From Dendrolimus kikuchii (lineage: Eukaryota > Arthropoda > Insecta > Lepidoptera > Lasiocampidae), in contig CM034389.1 in NCBI GenBank assembly GCA_019925095.2, positions 16,975,435 to 17,039,434 of the forward strand: a DNA stretch of 64,000 bases, given 5' to 3'. Shown here one piece after another: positions 55,261-64,000 of this stretch. The position numbers and the translations under genes were made by a program. Every line of letters begins with the position of its first letter. Positions within the stretch are counted from its first letter, which is position 1. Under the pieces are notes generated by a model. It saw only the letters and a program-made list of their open reading frames with translations. It was not told the origin of the DNA and searched no databases.

Positions 55261-55800
55261 TATAGCGACTGTAAAGAACACAACATTAATTCAGTTAAGC
55301 CAACTGGCCTGTTTGTTTTTGCCTTGTAGCATGCGTAATTGTATAAAATGAGCTCTATTATATGAATACTTAAGATCTCCAAACGATGATCTGGAAAAGA
55401 TAAGACAGTGAATGGTGATACAGTACCTAATATGCGTATGTGCTATGGTATAGCGCCCATCGGGTATGTAATGAAACCTTTAGCTATGCATCATTATTTA
55501 CCACCACCACGGTTCTCCGTGAACACGCGTAGCTCTCATAGGCTCGTATAATCCGCTGAACGGGGTGGAGGGCGGGACAGCGCACCCGCATCGACCACGA
55601 GCGCAGTTGGAAAAGCTGCATAATACGTAGTATCCATAGTAGTCTGTGGCTGCATTCTCTTGCTGGCAGGGGGAATGGAGGCCTCGGAGACAGTGTCTCG
55701 CACTACAATGGTCAACATAATTACATAAATTCATATGTCACAAAATGTGGGCGAAATGAAACGGTTAGCCTTAACTTACTTACTTACTCTTATTACTATA
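55261..55800. other. Intergenic DNA
   Basis: No supported gene. The less AT-rich stretch 55500-55720 has open frames but no motif. Confidence 0.4.
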
Positions 55801-55804
55801 TTAT

Positions 55805-56080
55805 TACTAGCTGACTCGGCAAACTTCGTACCGCCTCAGAATCCACAAATAAAAAACGTTGATTTCTGAACGACGGGACGAACATCAAATGTTTGACAGG
55901 TAGCAATTTCTAAGGGAAAGCGAAATTGTTGTTTTTGCTATATTACAAGCATTTTTTTCATATTTACTCACCCTTTAAACTTTCCCTGGACTTCCACAAA
56001 TAATTCAAAACCAAAATTAGCCAAAACAGTCCAGCCGTTCTTGAGTTTTAGCGAGACTAACGAACAGCAATTGATTTTAT
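55805..56080 (+). repeat. Dispersed repeat, CTAGCTGACTCGG
   Basis: Begins ACTAGCTGACTCGGCAAACT and ends CAGTCCAGCCGTTCTTGAGT, GCGAGACTAACGAACAGCAA. It is the same family type as 44452-44665. Confidence 0.6.
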
Positions 56081-56134
56081 ATATATATATATAGATATAT
56101 TGCTCTTACTTAATAGTGTTTCGTGCAGCAATTG

Positions 56135-56196
<62 letters not shown>

Positions 56197-56228
56197 TATA
56201 TTGCTCTTACTTAATAGTGTTTCGTGCA
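56065..56228. repeat. Tandem duplication carrying an expanded AT tract
   Basis: A unit from CAGCAATTGATTTTATAT to CTTAATAGTGTTTCGTGCA starts at 56065 and again at 56126. The second unit has its AT run expanded from about 15 to about 55 bases. Confidence 0.85.
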
Positions 56229-56339
56229 AAGAATAAGAGTTCCAATGGCCTAATTTCCCTGCCTCCTATCCCACTTCCATATTCCATCCCCTCTATCCTA
56301 TTCCTCCTGTCTCATCCTCCTATGCCTTCTCTTTATACC

Positions 56340-56450
56340 ATCCTAAAGCCTGGCAACGCGTTGACTTCGCCCCTGGTGTTTAAAATATCTTTCAGCGATG
56401 GTAACCACTAGGTACTCTCCAATAGCTGGGCCAGCTGTCCAAATGCCAAC
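56340..56450 (+). mobile_element. LINE 3' tail, CR1-like
   Basis: AAAGCCTGGCAACGCGTTGA, CCCCTGGTGTTTAAAATATC and AGCGATGGTAACCACTAGGT resemble a lepidopteran LINE tail I recall (GCAACGC, CCTGGTGTT, GGCGGTAATC). It is degenerate. Confidence 0.5.
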
Positions 56451-57850
56451 TTCGGAATAAAAAATGTGAGATTTACATACTCGGCTAACAATTTCCCTCT
56501 CTACTTTCCAGCTGGCTGCCGTGGACGTAGTGTGAAGGAGTTAAAAATAGAACCATTATTAATTATTTTCAAAACTCTAACAGTAAAGGATACAAATGAT
56601 TTATCTACCTAGCATTAGCTTGAATACAGCCTTCTTGTCTCTAGGGAAACAGTTTTGGACGTAATAATTGTATGCGGATCATAATCAAAGGCTATATTAA
56701 AACTCCAAACTTCGTCCAAAACTTTCCTGATTTTGTTGTTTTCATGAAAAACAGTGTAATTTTATATAACATATAAGTATTATAGCATCCAATAAAACTG
56801 TATACCCGTGTCGCAATTCCATGATTCCCACTTGTACTGAAATATTTAAGTTTGCCGCATCCCTGTAAACCGTTGCGAATTTTATCTGAACTCTTCTATT
56901 GTATTGTTATATTCCGACAAAAAGTAAATGCACATCTGCCTACCATAAACCTGGTTAATTACCTTTCCTGCATTTGGACTTCTTTTGTTTACTTTGTGTT
57001 TAAAAATTGCAATTAAGAAAAACATTCTATTGTTATTGTACTTGTTTTATGGCCGTCATTAGGCAGGTGTGTCGAACTAATTCTTAGAATTTATTGTTTT
57101 GCGTCGAGGCATATTGTATTTGTACAGAATAAAAGGAATGCCCGAACGGAGAGGTAAGGCAGTCAGGCGACGATTACGATATGAACAAGACGTGTGTACA
57201 TTCGATGAGCTATATAGTGACGGACTTTGCGCGTGTTATTGAATCGTGCAGTTTGTACGGGTTGTGTCCATTTATATTTGTAGCTTTGTTATACGTATTT
57301 GTATAGTTCTAATAAATTCTATAGTAATTCCAACGGCATTTTTAATTCGAGTCCCGCACTCATTTAATAAACATACAATTATTGCTTTAGTTATTGTTCA
57401 GGGTTTTTACATAAAAAGTGTTGATTCTGAAAACAAAAACCATTGAATAAATATATATAATATTCAGGTAAAATCATAAAGATTTCAATAAATTAAATGT
57501 GGTGCGTGATAAACGCATGCGATACGAGAAAGGCGATTTGAGACAAAAGTTTGGGGCTCCATATCGAGTTTGTGAGATATTTAAGTGAAACAAAACCTAA
57601 TTACCTTAAAATAAATCAAACGATTACAAAATCATATAATTTTAAATATCTCGTGATAATCGGTTAACGTGGTTAACGATTTAAAAGTTTCAATCCCTAA
57701 ATATGTTGTAATGTAAAATTGTCAAATCGGGCTTTTTATTTTGTGAATATTATAAATGTGATTTAAATTTATTAATATTAAATTTCAAATATATCTATAT
57801 TAATTTACTGTTGATTGTTACAGCCCTAAAAAAAAATCTTTTTGACAATT
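56451..57850. other. Intergenic DNA upstream of Rip11
   Basis: No gene supported. A possible donor (GGAGAG followed by GTAAGG at about 57152) follows a short frame, but no partner exon was found. Confidence 0.45.
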
Positions 57851-57856
57851 ATGACA

Positions 57857-58475
57857 GAGTTTTTGGCGGGAACTGAAAGGGGACGTTGTGCTGTGCAGGT
57901 TTATTTTCTAAAAATGTGTAAAATCACTCTAAAATGAACAATAGTTGTAGGATATTGATAGTTTTTGTGAGAAATGTGACCTGTATAGTCAAATGTGGCC
58001 TTTCGAGTTGTCACAAGAACTCCGTTACACGGCGTCGATTGTAGCCTACAATACAATTGCGCCTGGCTTAAAGGCCTAGTTGCCAAACCATAAACATAAA
58101 AAAAACAATTATGACAAACGTCATAAAAGTATAAGGTGTCAAATTGACAGCTCGTATTTGTGTTGACAGTGTCAACACTGTCAACACAAATACGAGTTTT
58201 TGGCGGAAACTGAAAGGAGATGTGCTGTGCAGTTTTATTTTCTAAAAATATGTAAAATTACTCTAAAATGAACAATATTTATAGGATATTGATAGTTTTT
58301 GAGTAGTAATTATGTGTTTTTTCGAGAAATGTGAACTATATAGCCAAATGTGGCCTTTCGAGTTTTCATAAGAACTCCGTTGAATCACGTCGATTGTAAC
58401 CGATTGTTGTACAGTACAACGGCGCCTGGCTTAAGGCCTAGTTGCCAAGCCTTAAACATAAAAAAAAACAACACA
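57857..58475 (+). promoter_or_regulatory. Tandem-duplicated upstream region of Rip11
   Basis: Two units of about 255-280 bp start at 57857 and 58194, a period of 337. Both read GAGTTTTTGGCGG, AACTGAAAGG, GTGCTGTGCAG, TTTATTTTCTAAAAAT, CTCTAAAATGAACAAT, GGATATTGATAGTTTTTG, AAATGTGGCCTTTCGAGTT, AAGAACTCCGTT, GCGCCTGGCTTAA and GGCCTAGTTGCCAA, then an A run. The second ends about 130 bp before the start codon. They probably include the promoter or 5' UTR and a duplicate of it; which unit carries the start site is unknown. Confidence 0.8.
58151..58196. repeat. 46-bp near-perfect palindrome
   Basis: The 22-base arm CTCGTATTTGTGTTGACAGTGT is followed by CA and its exact reverse complement. It lies exactly where the second duplicated unit upstream of Rip11 begins. 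Confidence 0.95.
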
Positions 58476-58607
58476 AATACTTTTATAGTCAATCTCAGTT
58501 GTCAAACCAAATGTATGTCGACAGCTCATCGTTACGTTATTTTGGATGATAAATTTATGATTTTTATTAACAAAAGAGTGTTGGTGACCTAAATCAAAGT
58601 TATAATA

Positions 58608-60038
58608 ATGTGGGACCCAACTCATGTGCAAGTGACCGTACAAAGAGCGCGTGGACTTCTGATCAAAGGTAAAAACGGTACAAATAACTGTTTTGTTACT
58701 ATCGCACTCGGAAAAGAAAAATTCCAAACGTCCGTCAAACACAAAGCTACACAGAATGTGGAATGGCTTGAAGAATGTGAATTACGGATACCATCGCAGG
58801 GGAACACAGCTGAAATCGTCCTCAAAGTTTATGATGAGGATTTTGTAAAGGATCATTTACTAGGTCAAGTATCGATTCCGTTAAAAGACCTCGATGTATA
58901 TGAGCGACCAAGAAACCGTTGGTATACGCTGCAGGGCAAGACAGTTAAAGAGAACGATAAAAATAGAGGTGATCTGGAAGTTAAAATAGCGTTCACTGTC
59001 AAGGAAGGAAGCTTGACTGATTTGAGCAAAAAGGAAAAACATAGATCATCTTTATCCAGTATTGCTCAAAATGTCAGTGGAAGCCTGATGAGCATTGGGA
59101 GCATTGAGAAACGTAAAAGTATTAAGAAATTTGCTAAAAACCTTGGGTCCAAAATAAATTTAAATAAAAAAGAAAAAAAAAGTGATTCTACTTCCCTTAC
59201 TGGCAGCATTGGTAATCTGAAAAGTCCAGTTCTGCCTGCACAGGATCATTCCACACCCAAGAGATCATCAGGTGAAGCAGATCCAGGTGTCATTAGTGAA
59301 GATGAAGATGAGTTTGCATTTGATGACTTATCTCACAAAAGTTCAGGAAGCTCACTAAATGTGCAAACTAGTTATGCCCCTCGTAGCTTCAAATACACAC
59401 CATCCCCTGTGAATGCATCCCTCGAAAACTTAGGTGGTGGGGAGTTCTTAAGAAGATCAACAAGTAGTACATTGGCAATTCCAGAGAAAACTGTGCCTCA
59501 AAAGCCTGTTCGATTAAGTCTTGATACTTTTACACCTCCACAGCTACCATCTCAAGTAATTGATAAAAATGATGAATGGTCTCAAAAATTGCTACCAAGA
59601 AAATCCACCAGCCAATTAATGATTGACAAAGAAAAGTCTGCAAGCCTTGAAAGGAACAAGAAACTTGATAGCCCTAGTTCCCTGAAAGAAAAACCAAGTC
59701 CAAAATTCTTCAAAAAATTTGGAAACAATAACAAGGCAAAGAAATTACTTGAGGAACGCATTATAGTTGGTGAAGAGAATATTGTTGAAGAGGATACTAT
59801 AAACCCTGCTTTCAATAGCATTCCTAAATCTTTATTGCAGCAATTTGAAGGAAAAACACGGGAAGATCTGATTGTAATGATTTGTAACCTTCAAAAGGAT
59901 GCTGAAATGGAAAAAAAGAAAAACAAAGACTTAGAGAACTATCTGGACGAGCTACTGCTCAGAGTAATGGAAACAACACCTAGAATTCTTCAAAACCCCT
60001 ATGTCCGAAATAACAGCATGCATATTCGCAACAAGTAA
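58608..60038 (+). CDS. Rip11: Rab11 family-interacting protein, class I (Rip11-like)
   Basis: This 476-residue effector is expected to link Rab11-GTP on recycling endosomes to membranes and motors. Residues 5-125 form a C2 domain (HVQVTVQRARGLLIKGKNGT, FLGQ-type HLLGQVSIPLKDL, RWYTLQGK). Acidic loop residues needed for calcium are largely absent, as in other FIPs, so lipid binding is probably calcium-independent. The middle is Ser/Lys-rich with an acidic patch (ISEDEDEFAFDDL) and probable phosphosites. Residues about 405-465 are the coiled-coil Rab11-binding domain, with YLDELLLRVMETTPRIL at 445-461, where the usual YID core reads YLD. The start MWDPTHVQVTV matches family N-termini (W-x-PTHVQVTV). 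It is intronless here and shorter than I recall for the fly protein, so a longer isoform or loss of the central region is possible. Confidence 0.93.
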   Translation: MWDPTHVQVTVQRARGLLIKGKNGTNNCFVTIALGKEKFQTSVKHKATQNVEWLEECELRIPSQGNTAEIVLKVYDEDFVKDHLLGQVSIPLKDLDVYERPRNRWYTLQGKTVKENDKNRGDLEVKIAFTVKEGSLTDLSKKEKHRSSLSSIAQNVSGSLMSIGSIEKRKSIKKFAKNLGSKINLNKKEKKSDSTSLTGSIGNLKSPVLPAQDHSTPKRSSGEADPGVISEDEDEFAFDDLSHKSSGSSLNVQTSYAPRSFKYTPSPVNASLENLGGGEFLRRSTSSTLAIPEKTVPQKPVRLSLDTFTPPQLPSQVIDKNDEWSQKLLPRKSTSQLMIDKEKSASLERNKKLDSPSSLKEKPSPKFFKKFGNNNKAKKLLEERIIVGEENIVEEDTINPAFNSIPKSLLQQFEGKTREDLIVMICNLQKDAEMEKKKNKDLENYLDELLLRVMETTPRILQNPYVRNNSMHIRNK

Positions 60039-62357
60039 CTTTAATTGGATAGAAAATCATGATCCAGTATGTATTACCTAAATATGATTTATACAGCCAA
60101 CCTCATTTTTTCTGTTTGCATAATAATTATTGTTATTTCAAGTTGAGGATTGTGTATATTTTATGTGAGTTATCTACAAGTTTGTTAACATTTCTAAGAT
60201 TTAATGATTGCCATTTTTTACAATAAATTGTTGTTACATATCCATTCCATTGAAGTTCAAATGTCACTTCATATATAGAAAGTAGAATTGAGAACTTGCA
60301 AGAAAGTATCATGTTCACCATACATACTAAATTACTTTCACTTTCATAATTTATATTTACCAATTTTATCACATTGTAAATGATGTGCCTTATATAATAT
60401 TTAAATAGTCTGTGATAAAAGAGTGGAAACATTGGTTTTGATCATTTTTAGTATTGAAACATATTTGCTAAGATAAGTTGTGAAGCCAGCAAAACAATGT
60501 GAAAAACCTTCACGAGACAACAGTTTCTATTGTCCTATTCATAAGATCCATTCTGCTCGTAGAGACATATTATAATTTTATCACAGTTGGTACTCTTTCA
60601 ATTAGCAAAAACAAGAAAATTTGGTTATTCTAAATATACCACTGCCGCCACAGCATAACAGAATGTTTATCTTGTTAATGCTGGAATCTTTGCTATCAAT
60701 ATATTTTTATTACACTCAGTGCCAAACTTTGTATCTTTTACAAATCAACATAATTTATTTTACTATTTAAGAATGCATGTTTCCGTCCATTGTTTCATTG
60801 CATGTAAAAATGTAATAGTTATTCCAGTTTCATAAAATGTAAATGGTTGGGTCCTTGATAGTTGTAAATGTAGACTATTGATATTGAACTTTCTATGACT
60901 AAAATATAATATATATATTTTTTTTTGTTTTCAATATCTTTTCAATTGATATATGCATATGATTCATAACATATGATAATGAATGACAAAGGTGTATAAC
61001 TATATTGTTGAAAATATACATAGGTATGTCTGATAAGATTTAAAATTTACACATATACGCCACATTCTGATTGTAAAAGGATGTTGATTATTTAAACATT
61101 TTTCTTGACCTAATTATTTGGTAAATTTGATACTTCAAAATCTGTTAATCATATTAAGTCCAAAAATATAAATAATGTTTATGTCATTATTTTGTAAGAA
61201 ATGCCATTGTGCAATATATTTAAGAATAAGTAGGTAAGAAGTTAAGAATTGGTTTCTATTGATTGAGAACACTTCTATTATTTAAAACAAACAGTATTTA
61301 TGTTAATAAGTATTTTGTTTTCAAACAAGGAGTGATCTGAAGTGTTGTTTTTTATGGTTGTAATTGTGTTTAATAGAATATCACCTGTATTGTATATGCA
61401 ATTCTAGATAAGCACTTCATTTTGTTTTAATAATATAGTGATATGATGTTCAAAAGACAAACAGATCAAATTATTTTTAAGTTCTTTTATAGTTAATAGT
61501 TATATATTCAAAAATATGATTATTGTGTTTAAAAGTGGTACATTTAAATGATTTTCATCATCACAAACATCTTTTGTTAATTGGTGCACAGTAAGAATTT
61601 GTATGTGTTACATCACACTTATTGTGCTTGCTTGCAAATGTCTTGGCAGATATCAAAGTGTGATGTAATGCACTATTTATGTACTGTAAATAACAAATCA
61701 CTTGGGAATCGAAGTTATAAGACTGATCATAAAACCATGTGATATCATCATTATGTACTGTTTATTGAAACAAAAATATGAAAATATAACAAAACTTTTT
61801 GATTACCATATGATTACAGCAAATATAAATGTGGTTTATTCAAACATAACTAGAGAATTGTATCTTACTACTCTTCAGAATGTAAATATGCAACTAACAT
61901 GATGACATCATGGTCCCTTTTCACTTGATTACTTTAAAGAAAATATTTAATGCAAGCCAGCAAAGTTACATTCCACACAAATGCATAATCACTATACATG
62001 GTAGTTTAATACTACAATTCAAAGTGAAATTTGACCTTGGTCACCAATTTTCAATGTTAGGTAGGAATAATTAAATTACTACCTACATGTGCCCAATTGT
62101 TTAAGATGATTCATTGTATGAAGACAAGTATGCAATGATTATATTTGTGGTACTAAAGAATTTATTAATTTTTTTTTATATTATTAATACTATTTATTCC
62201 CAGTAAATTATTCCTCTACTAACAAATATAAACATCTTACTCTTAAGTTATTAATGTTTTTAAAAGTTAAGAGAAAAGTATGTTTATACTTTATACCATA
62301 ATTATTTTAATTATTATTTAGATTACATTTGTCTTCTGAACTAGTTTACTCAATAAA
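60039..62357 (+). other. Probable long 3' UTR of Rip11
   Basis: About 2.3 kb of AT-rich sequence with no motif-bearing frame. Candidate poly(A) signals are AATAAA at 60222-60227 (proximal) and 62352-62357 (distal). Use of the distal one would give a long 3' UTR. Transcript extent is an inference. Confidence 0.45.
62352..62357 (+). terminator. Distal poly(A) signal of Rip11
   Basis: AATAAAG in CTCAATAAAGAG, followed by T-rich sequence, lies just before the SINE-like insertion at 62390. Confidence 0.5.
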
Positions 62358-62389
62358 GAGTTTTTCTATAAATGCTATTTTATTCTTTT

Positions 62390-62700
62390 TTTTATAGCAC
62401 GAGTTCAGCAGACAGGCAGACGGCCCACTTGATGGAAAGCGGTTACCATCGCCTATGGACATTTGCAACACCAAAGGTGCTACAAATGCACTGCTGCTCT
62501 CTTCAAGGGAGACTGAAAACCTGGTCACTAACGCCGGAACACAAATCAAGGCTGTTATGGTGGCATACTCTAGACCAGGGGTGGCAACCATCCAGTCGGG
62601 CAAATACCCTACCACCTGGCTGTGGGTTGTTTTGTCGCCTCTTACGACGGGCCGCCCGGCCGCAGGAGATTGTATTCTTTCTCCCTTCCTGCACGGACGA
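62390..62700 (-). mobile_element. SINE-like retroposon, copy C
   Basis: About 310 bp, closest to copy B (45411-45705). In element sense it begins CGTCCGTGCAGGAAGGGAGA and ends GGGCCGTCTGCCTGTCTGCT followed by an A-rich tail (T run at 62387-62394 region). It sits between the convergent ends of Rip11 and the minus-strand gene. Confidence 0.78.
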
Positions 62701-62769
62701 AAATTCAACAAAAAACACCCAATATAAAAAGTGATAGATAAAAAACAACATTGTTATTAAAAACATTAC

Positions 62770-62775
62770 TTTATT
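62770..62775 (-). terminator. Poly(A) signal of the convergent gene
   Basis: The minus strand reads CCAATAAAGTAATG, placing AATAAA 33 bases after the stop codon of the exon at 62809-62917. Confidence 0.65.
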
Positions 62776-62808
62776 GGAACATAAAAAATACTATCTGTAA
62801 ATAATCAT

Positions 62809-62917
62809 TCACTTGTGACGGCGACTCTTGAGCTGTGCCGGTACCGGTGCTGCTGCAGCATACGTTTTTTGTGACAATTTGTTCATATAATATATTGTTA
62901 TTATTGAGAATATCAAA
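62809..62917 (-). CDS. Last coding exon of a gene convergent to Rip11
   Basis: A minus-strand acceptor GTTTTGTTACAG (ending at 62918) opens an exon. With one leading base completing a codon, it reads LIFSIITIYYMNKLSQK, then TYAAAAPVPAQL and KSRRHK to TGA at 62809-62811. AATAAA follows 33 bases on. The frame begins in a hydrophobic stretch that looks like the end of a membrane helix, and the basic tail resembles a cytosolic end of a small membrane protein. A second frame is also open (starting FDILNNNN) and cannot be excluded without the upstream exon, which I did not find and which may lie beyond the window. No family recognised. Confidence 0.55.
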
Positions 62918-63775
62918 CTGTAACAAAACAATGCTCATTAATCAACAATGCCACTAAATTACTAACCTCCTTCCTTGACTGTGTTGCTGTGCAGTTACTC
63001 AAGATTATAAGCAATTTAGTCTGTAATTGCTTTGGCGGTATATATTACCTCACTAGCTGAGTTCAAGAGCTTATAGTTTTGTTGAAAGTATGATCAGTTG
63101 ATCACACAGTAACAATTAAGTAATATAAGTTATTGAAAATTAAAAACTAGTACATTGAAAATAAAAAATAGCAAGGAAGATTATGCATGTATCATTTTCA
63201 GTTAGAGTACCAAAAAAAAATTGAGCCTTCAACCTTATATGAATCTGGTCTGAGAATATTTTCACTATAAACTAGCTGAATGTCAAAAAAATATTATTAA
63301 TCATAATCAAATATAGCCTACAGCACTCAGGAATGATATAGCTTTCTATACTGGTGAAAGAATTTTCAAAATCGGTTCAGCAGTTCTAGAAATTACTTCC
63401 TACAAACAAACAAACTCACAAAGTTTACATATTTATAATATTAGTATAGATTAGAATGATTAGATTATATGGCAGAAATGGTAAATCAATAACATACTAT
63501 ATATTTCATTGTCAATGAAATAGTTTGACTGTTAAGATTATAATTATTCTAGTACTAGTCCTGTTTATATTGAGGCTGTGTTCCTTCTATCTCATCTTCA
63601 ATATTGAGACTTTGGCATCTCTTATTGTGAGACCATTGGCATGCTTATCATTGGTCACATAAGGCAAATTTTCTAGAGTTGGCCTCTTAAGGCCTAGCAA
63701 AAAGCATGGCTAGACATTCATACCTCATAAAACTATCTCTGTAAAACATGCTATAACTATGTAGCTATATTATAG
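62918..63775. other. Intron or intergenic DNA with a repeat tail
   Basis: Probably intron of the minus-strand gene. It contains the dispersed repeat tail at 63345-63452 (GAAAGAATTTTCAAAATCGG, AACAAACAAACTCACAAAGT, TTATAATATTAGTATAGATT), matching 46420-46585. No further exon was convincing. Confidence 0.45.
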
Positions 63776-63979
63776 TCAAGGTGGGGAAGTCTGTCAGTGG
63801 GGGAACTCCATACATCTCTCATTATTTCCATATTTAAATAGCTTTGATGATAACCAATTGATCAATTAAGCTAAGACATCATTTAACTCGTATGTTGGAA
63901 TTGTAGTTGGCATTAAATTTGGTTTAAAAAAAATGAGAGGTGTACGAACTTACCCCACTAACGAACTTGCCCACCTTGA
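63776..63979. mobile_element. MITE, about 204 bp
   Basis: The left end TCAAGGTGGGGAAGTCTGTC and the reverse complement of the right end TCAAGGTGGGCAAGTTCGTT are inverted repeats that stay similar for about 48 bases (to CTCTCAT). TATA-like bases flank both sides, so a TA target is possible. There is no coding content. Confidence 0.8.
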
Positions 63980-64000
63980 GTATATTAAAAATCTTTATAA

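Noticed and set aside
57130..57160. Possible first exon (MPERR then GTAAGG donor) upstream of Rip11
   Set aside because: No downstream acceptor giving a sensible frame into Rip11, whose own start matches the family N-terminus.
58452..58825. Minus-strand frames over the Rip11 start
   Set aside because: Antisense shadows of the Rip11 coding exon.
60133..60432. 99-codon minus frame in the Rip11 3' region
   Set aside because: AT-rich, no motif, no flanking splice or poly(A) context.

Overview
The window is eukaryotic, AT-rich nuclear DNA and almost certainly comes from a moth or butterfly. The grounds are cecropia-type mariner transposons, R1-like, RTE, I-clade and Jockey/CR1-type LINE pieces, dispersed repeats of the kinds common in Lepidoptera (for example ends reading CTAGCTGTCCCGGCAGACG or GCGGGCATAACTAGT), GT-AG introns and AATAAA polyadenylation signals. 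There are no prokaryotic features, rRNA genes, CRISPR arrays or viral genes. I could not place the species.

Host genes are few, and most are invisible to single-frame ORF calling. (1) A four-exon minus-strand gene (13972 to 11789) joins in frame into a 283-residue protein with a signal peptide; I do not recognise it. (2) A two-exon plus-strand gene (34408-34635 joined to 35482-35553) encodes a 99-residue protein with one CxxC pair and has an overlapping upstream ORF; also unrecognised. (3) A single-exon Rab11-family-interacting protein (class I FIP, Rip11-like) lies at 58608-60038. It is preceded by a 337-bp-period tandem duplication with a 46-bp palindrome at the junction, and followed by an AT-rich 3' region of about 2.3 kb. 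(4) The last coding exon of a gene converging on Rip11 lies at 62917-62809 (minus) with its own poly(A) signal. (5) A possible terminal exon lies at 48338-48113 (minus).

Most of the rest is transposable elements. 3.9-6.4 kb: two mariner copies in the same orientation, about 37 bp apart. 8-11.7 kb: a SINE-like copy, a tRNA-like Pol III head and LINE tails. 14-16.3 kb: two foldback MITEs. 19.2-20.5 kb: a broken Tc1/mariner-superfamily transposase. 21.4-21.8 kb: an RTE 3' end. 25.06-30.55 kb: a near-complete I-clade LINE on the minus strand, with 11-bp target duplications, an intact 1228-residue ORF2 and an ORF1 cut by one in-frame stop. 31.9-33.3 kb: a pogo/Tigger-like MITE split by an R1-like fragment. 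38.2-43.7 kb: a five-level nest (dispersed repeat > long-TIR element > hAT > mariner > LINE), with a second R1-like insertion at the level of the hAT. 45.4-46.6 kb: a second SINE-like copy, a rearranged third R1-like copy and a repeat. 51.4-52.0 kb: a TTA-flanked MITE. 53.3-54.65 kb: two more retroelement pieces beside CCTAA repeats. 62.4 and 63.8 kb: a third SINE-like copy and a terminal MITE.

The host genes show no shared pathway. The main interest is the hidden spliced genes, the duplicated Rip11 upstream region, the SINE-like family sharing its tail with a local LINE, and nested insertions whose empty sites can be read directly from the sequence. All family names rest on motifs recognised by eye; no search was run.
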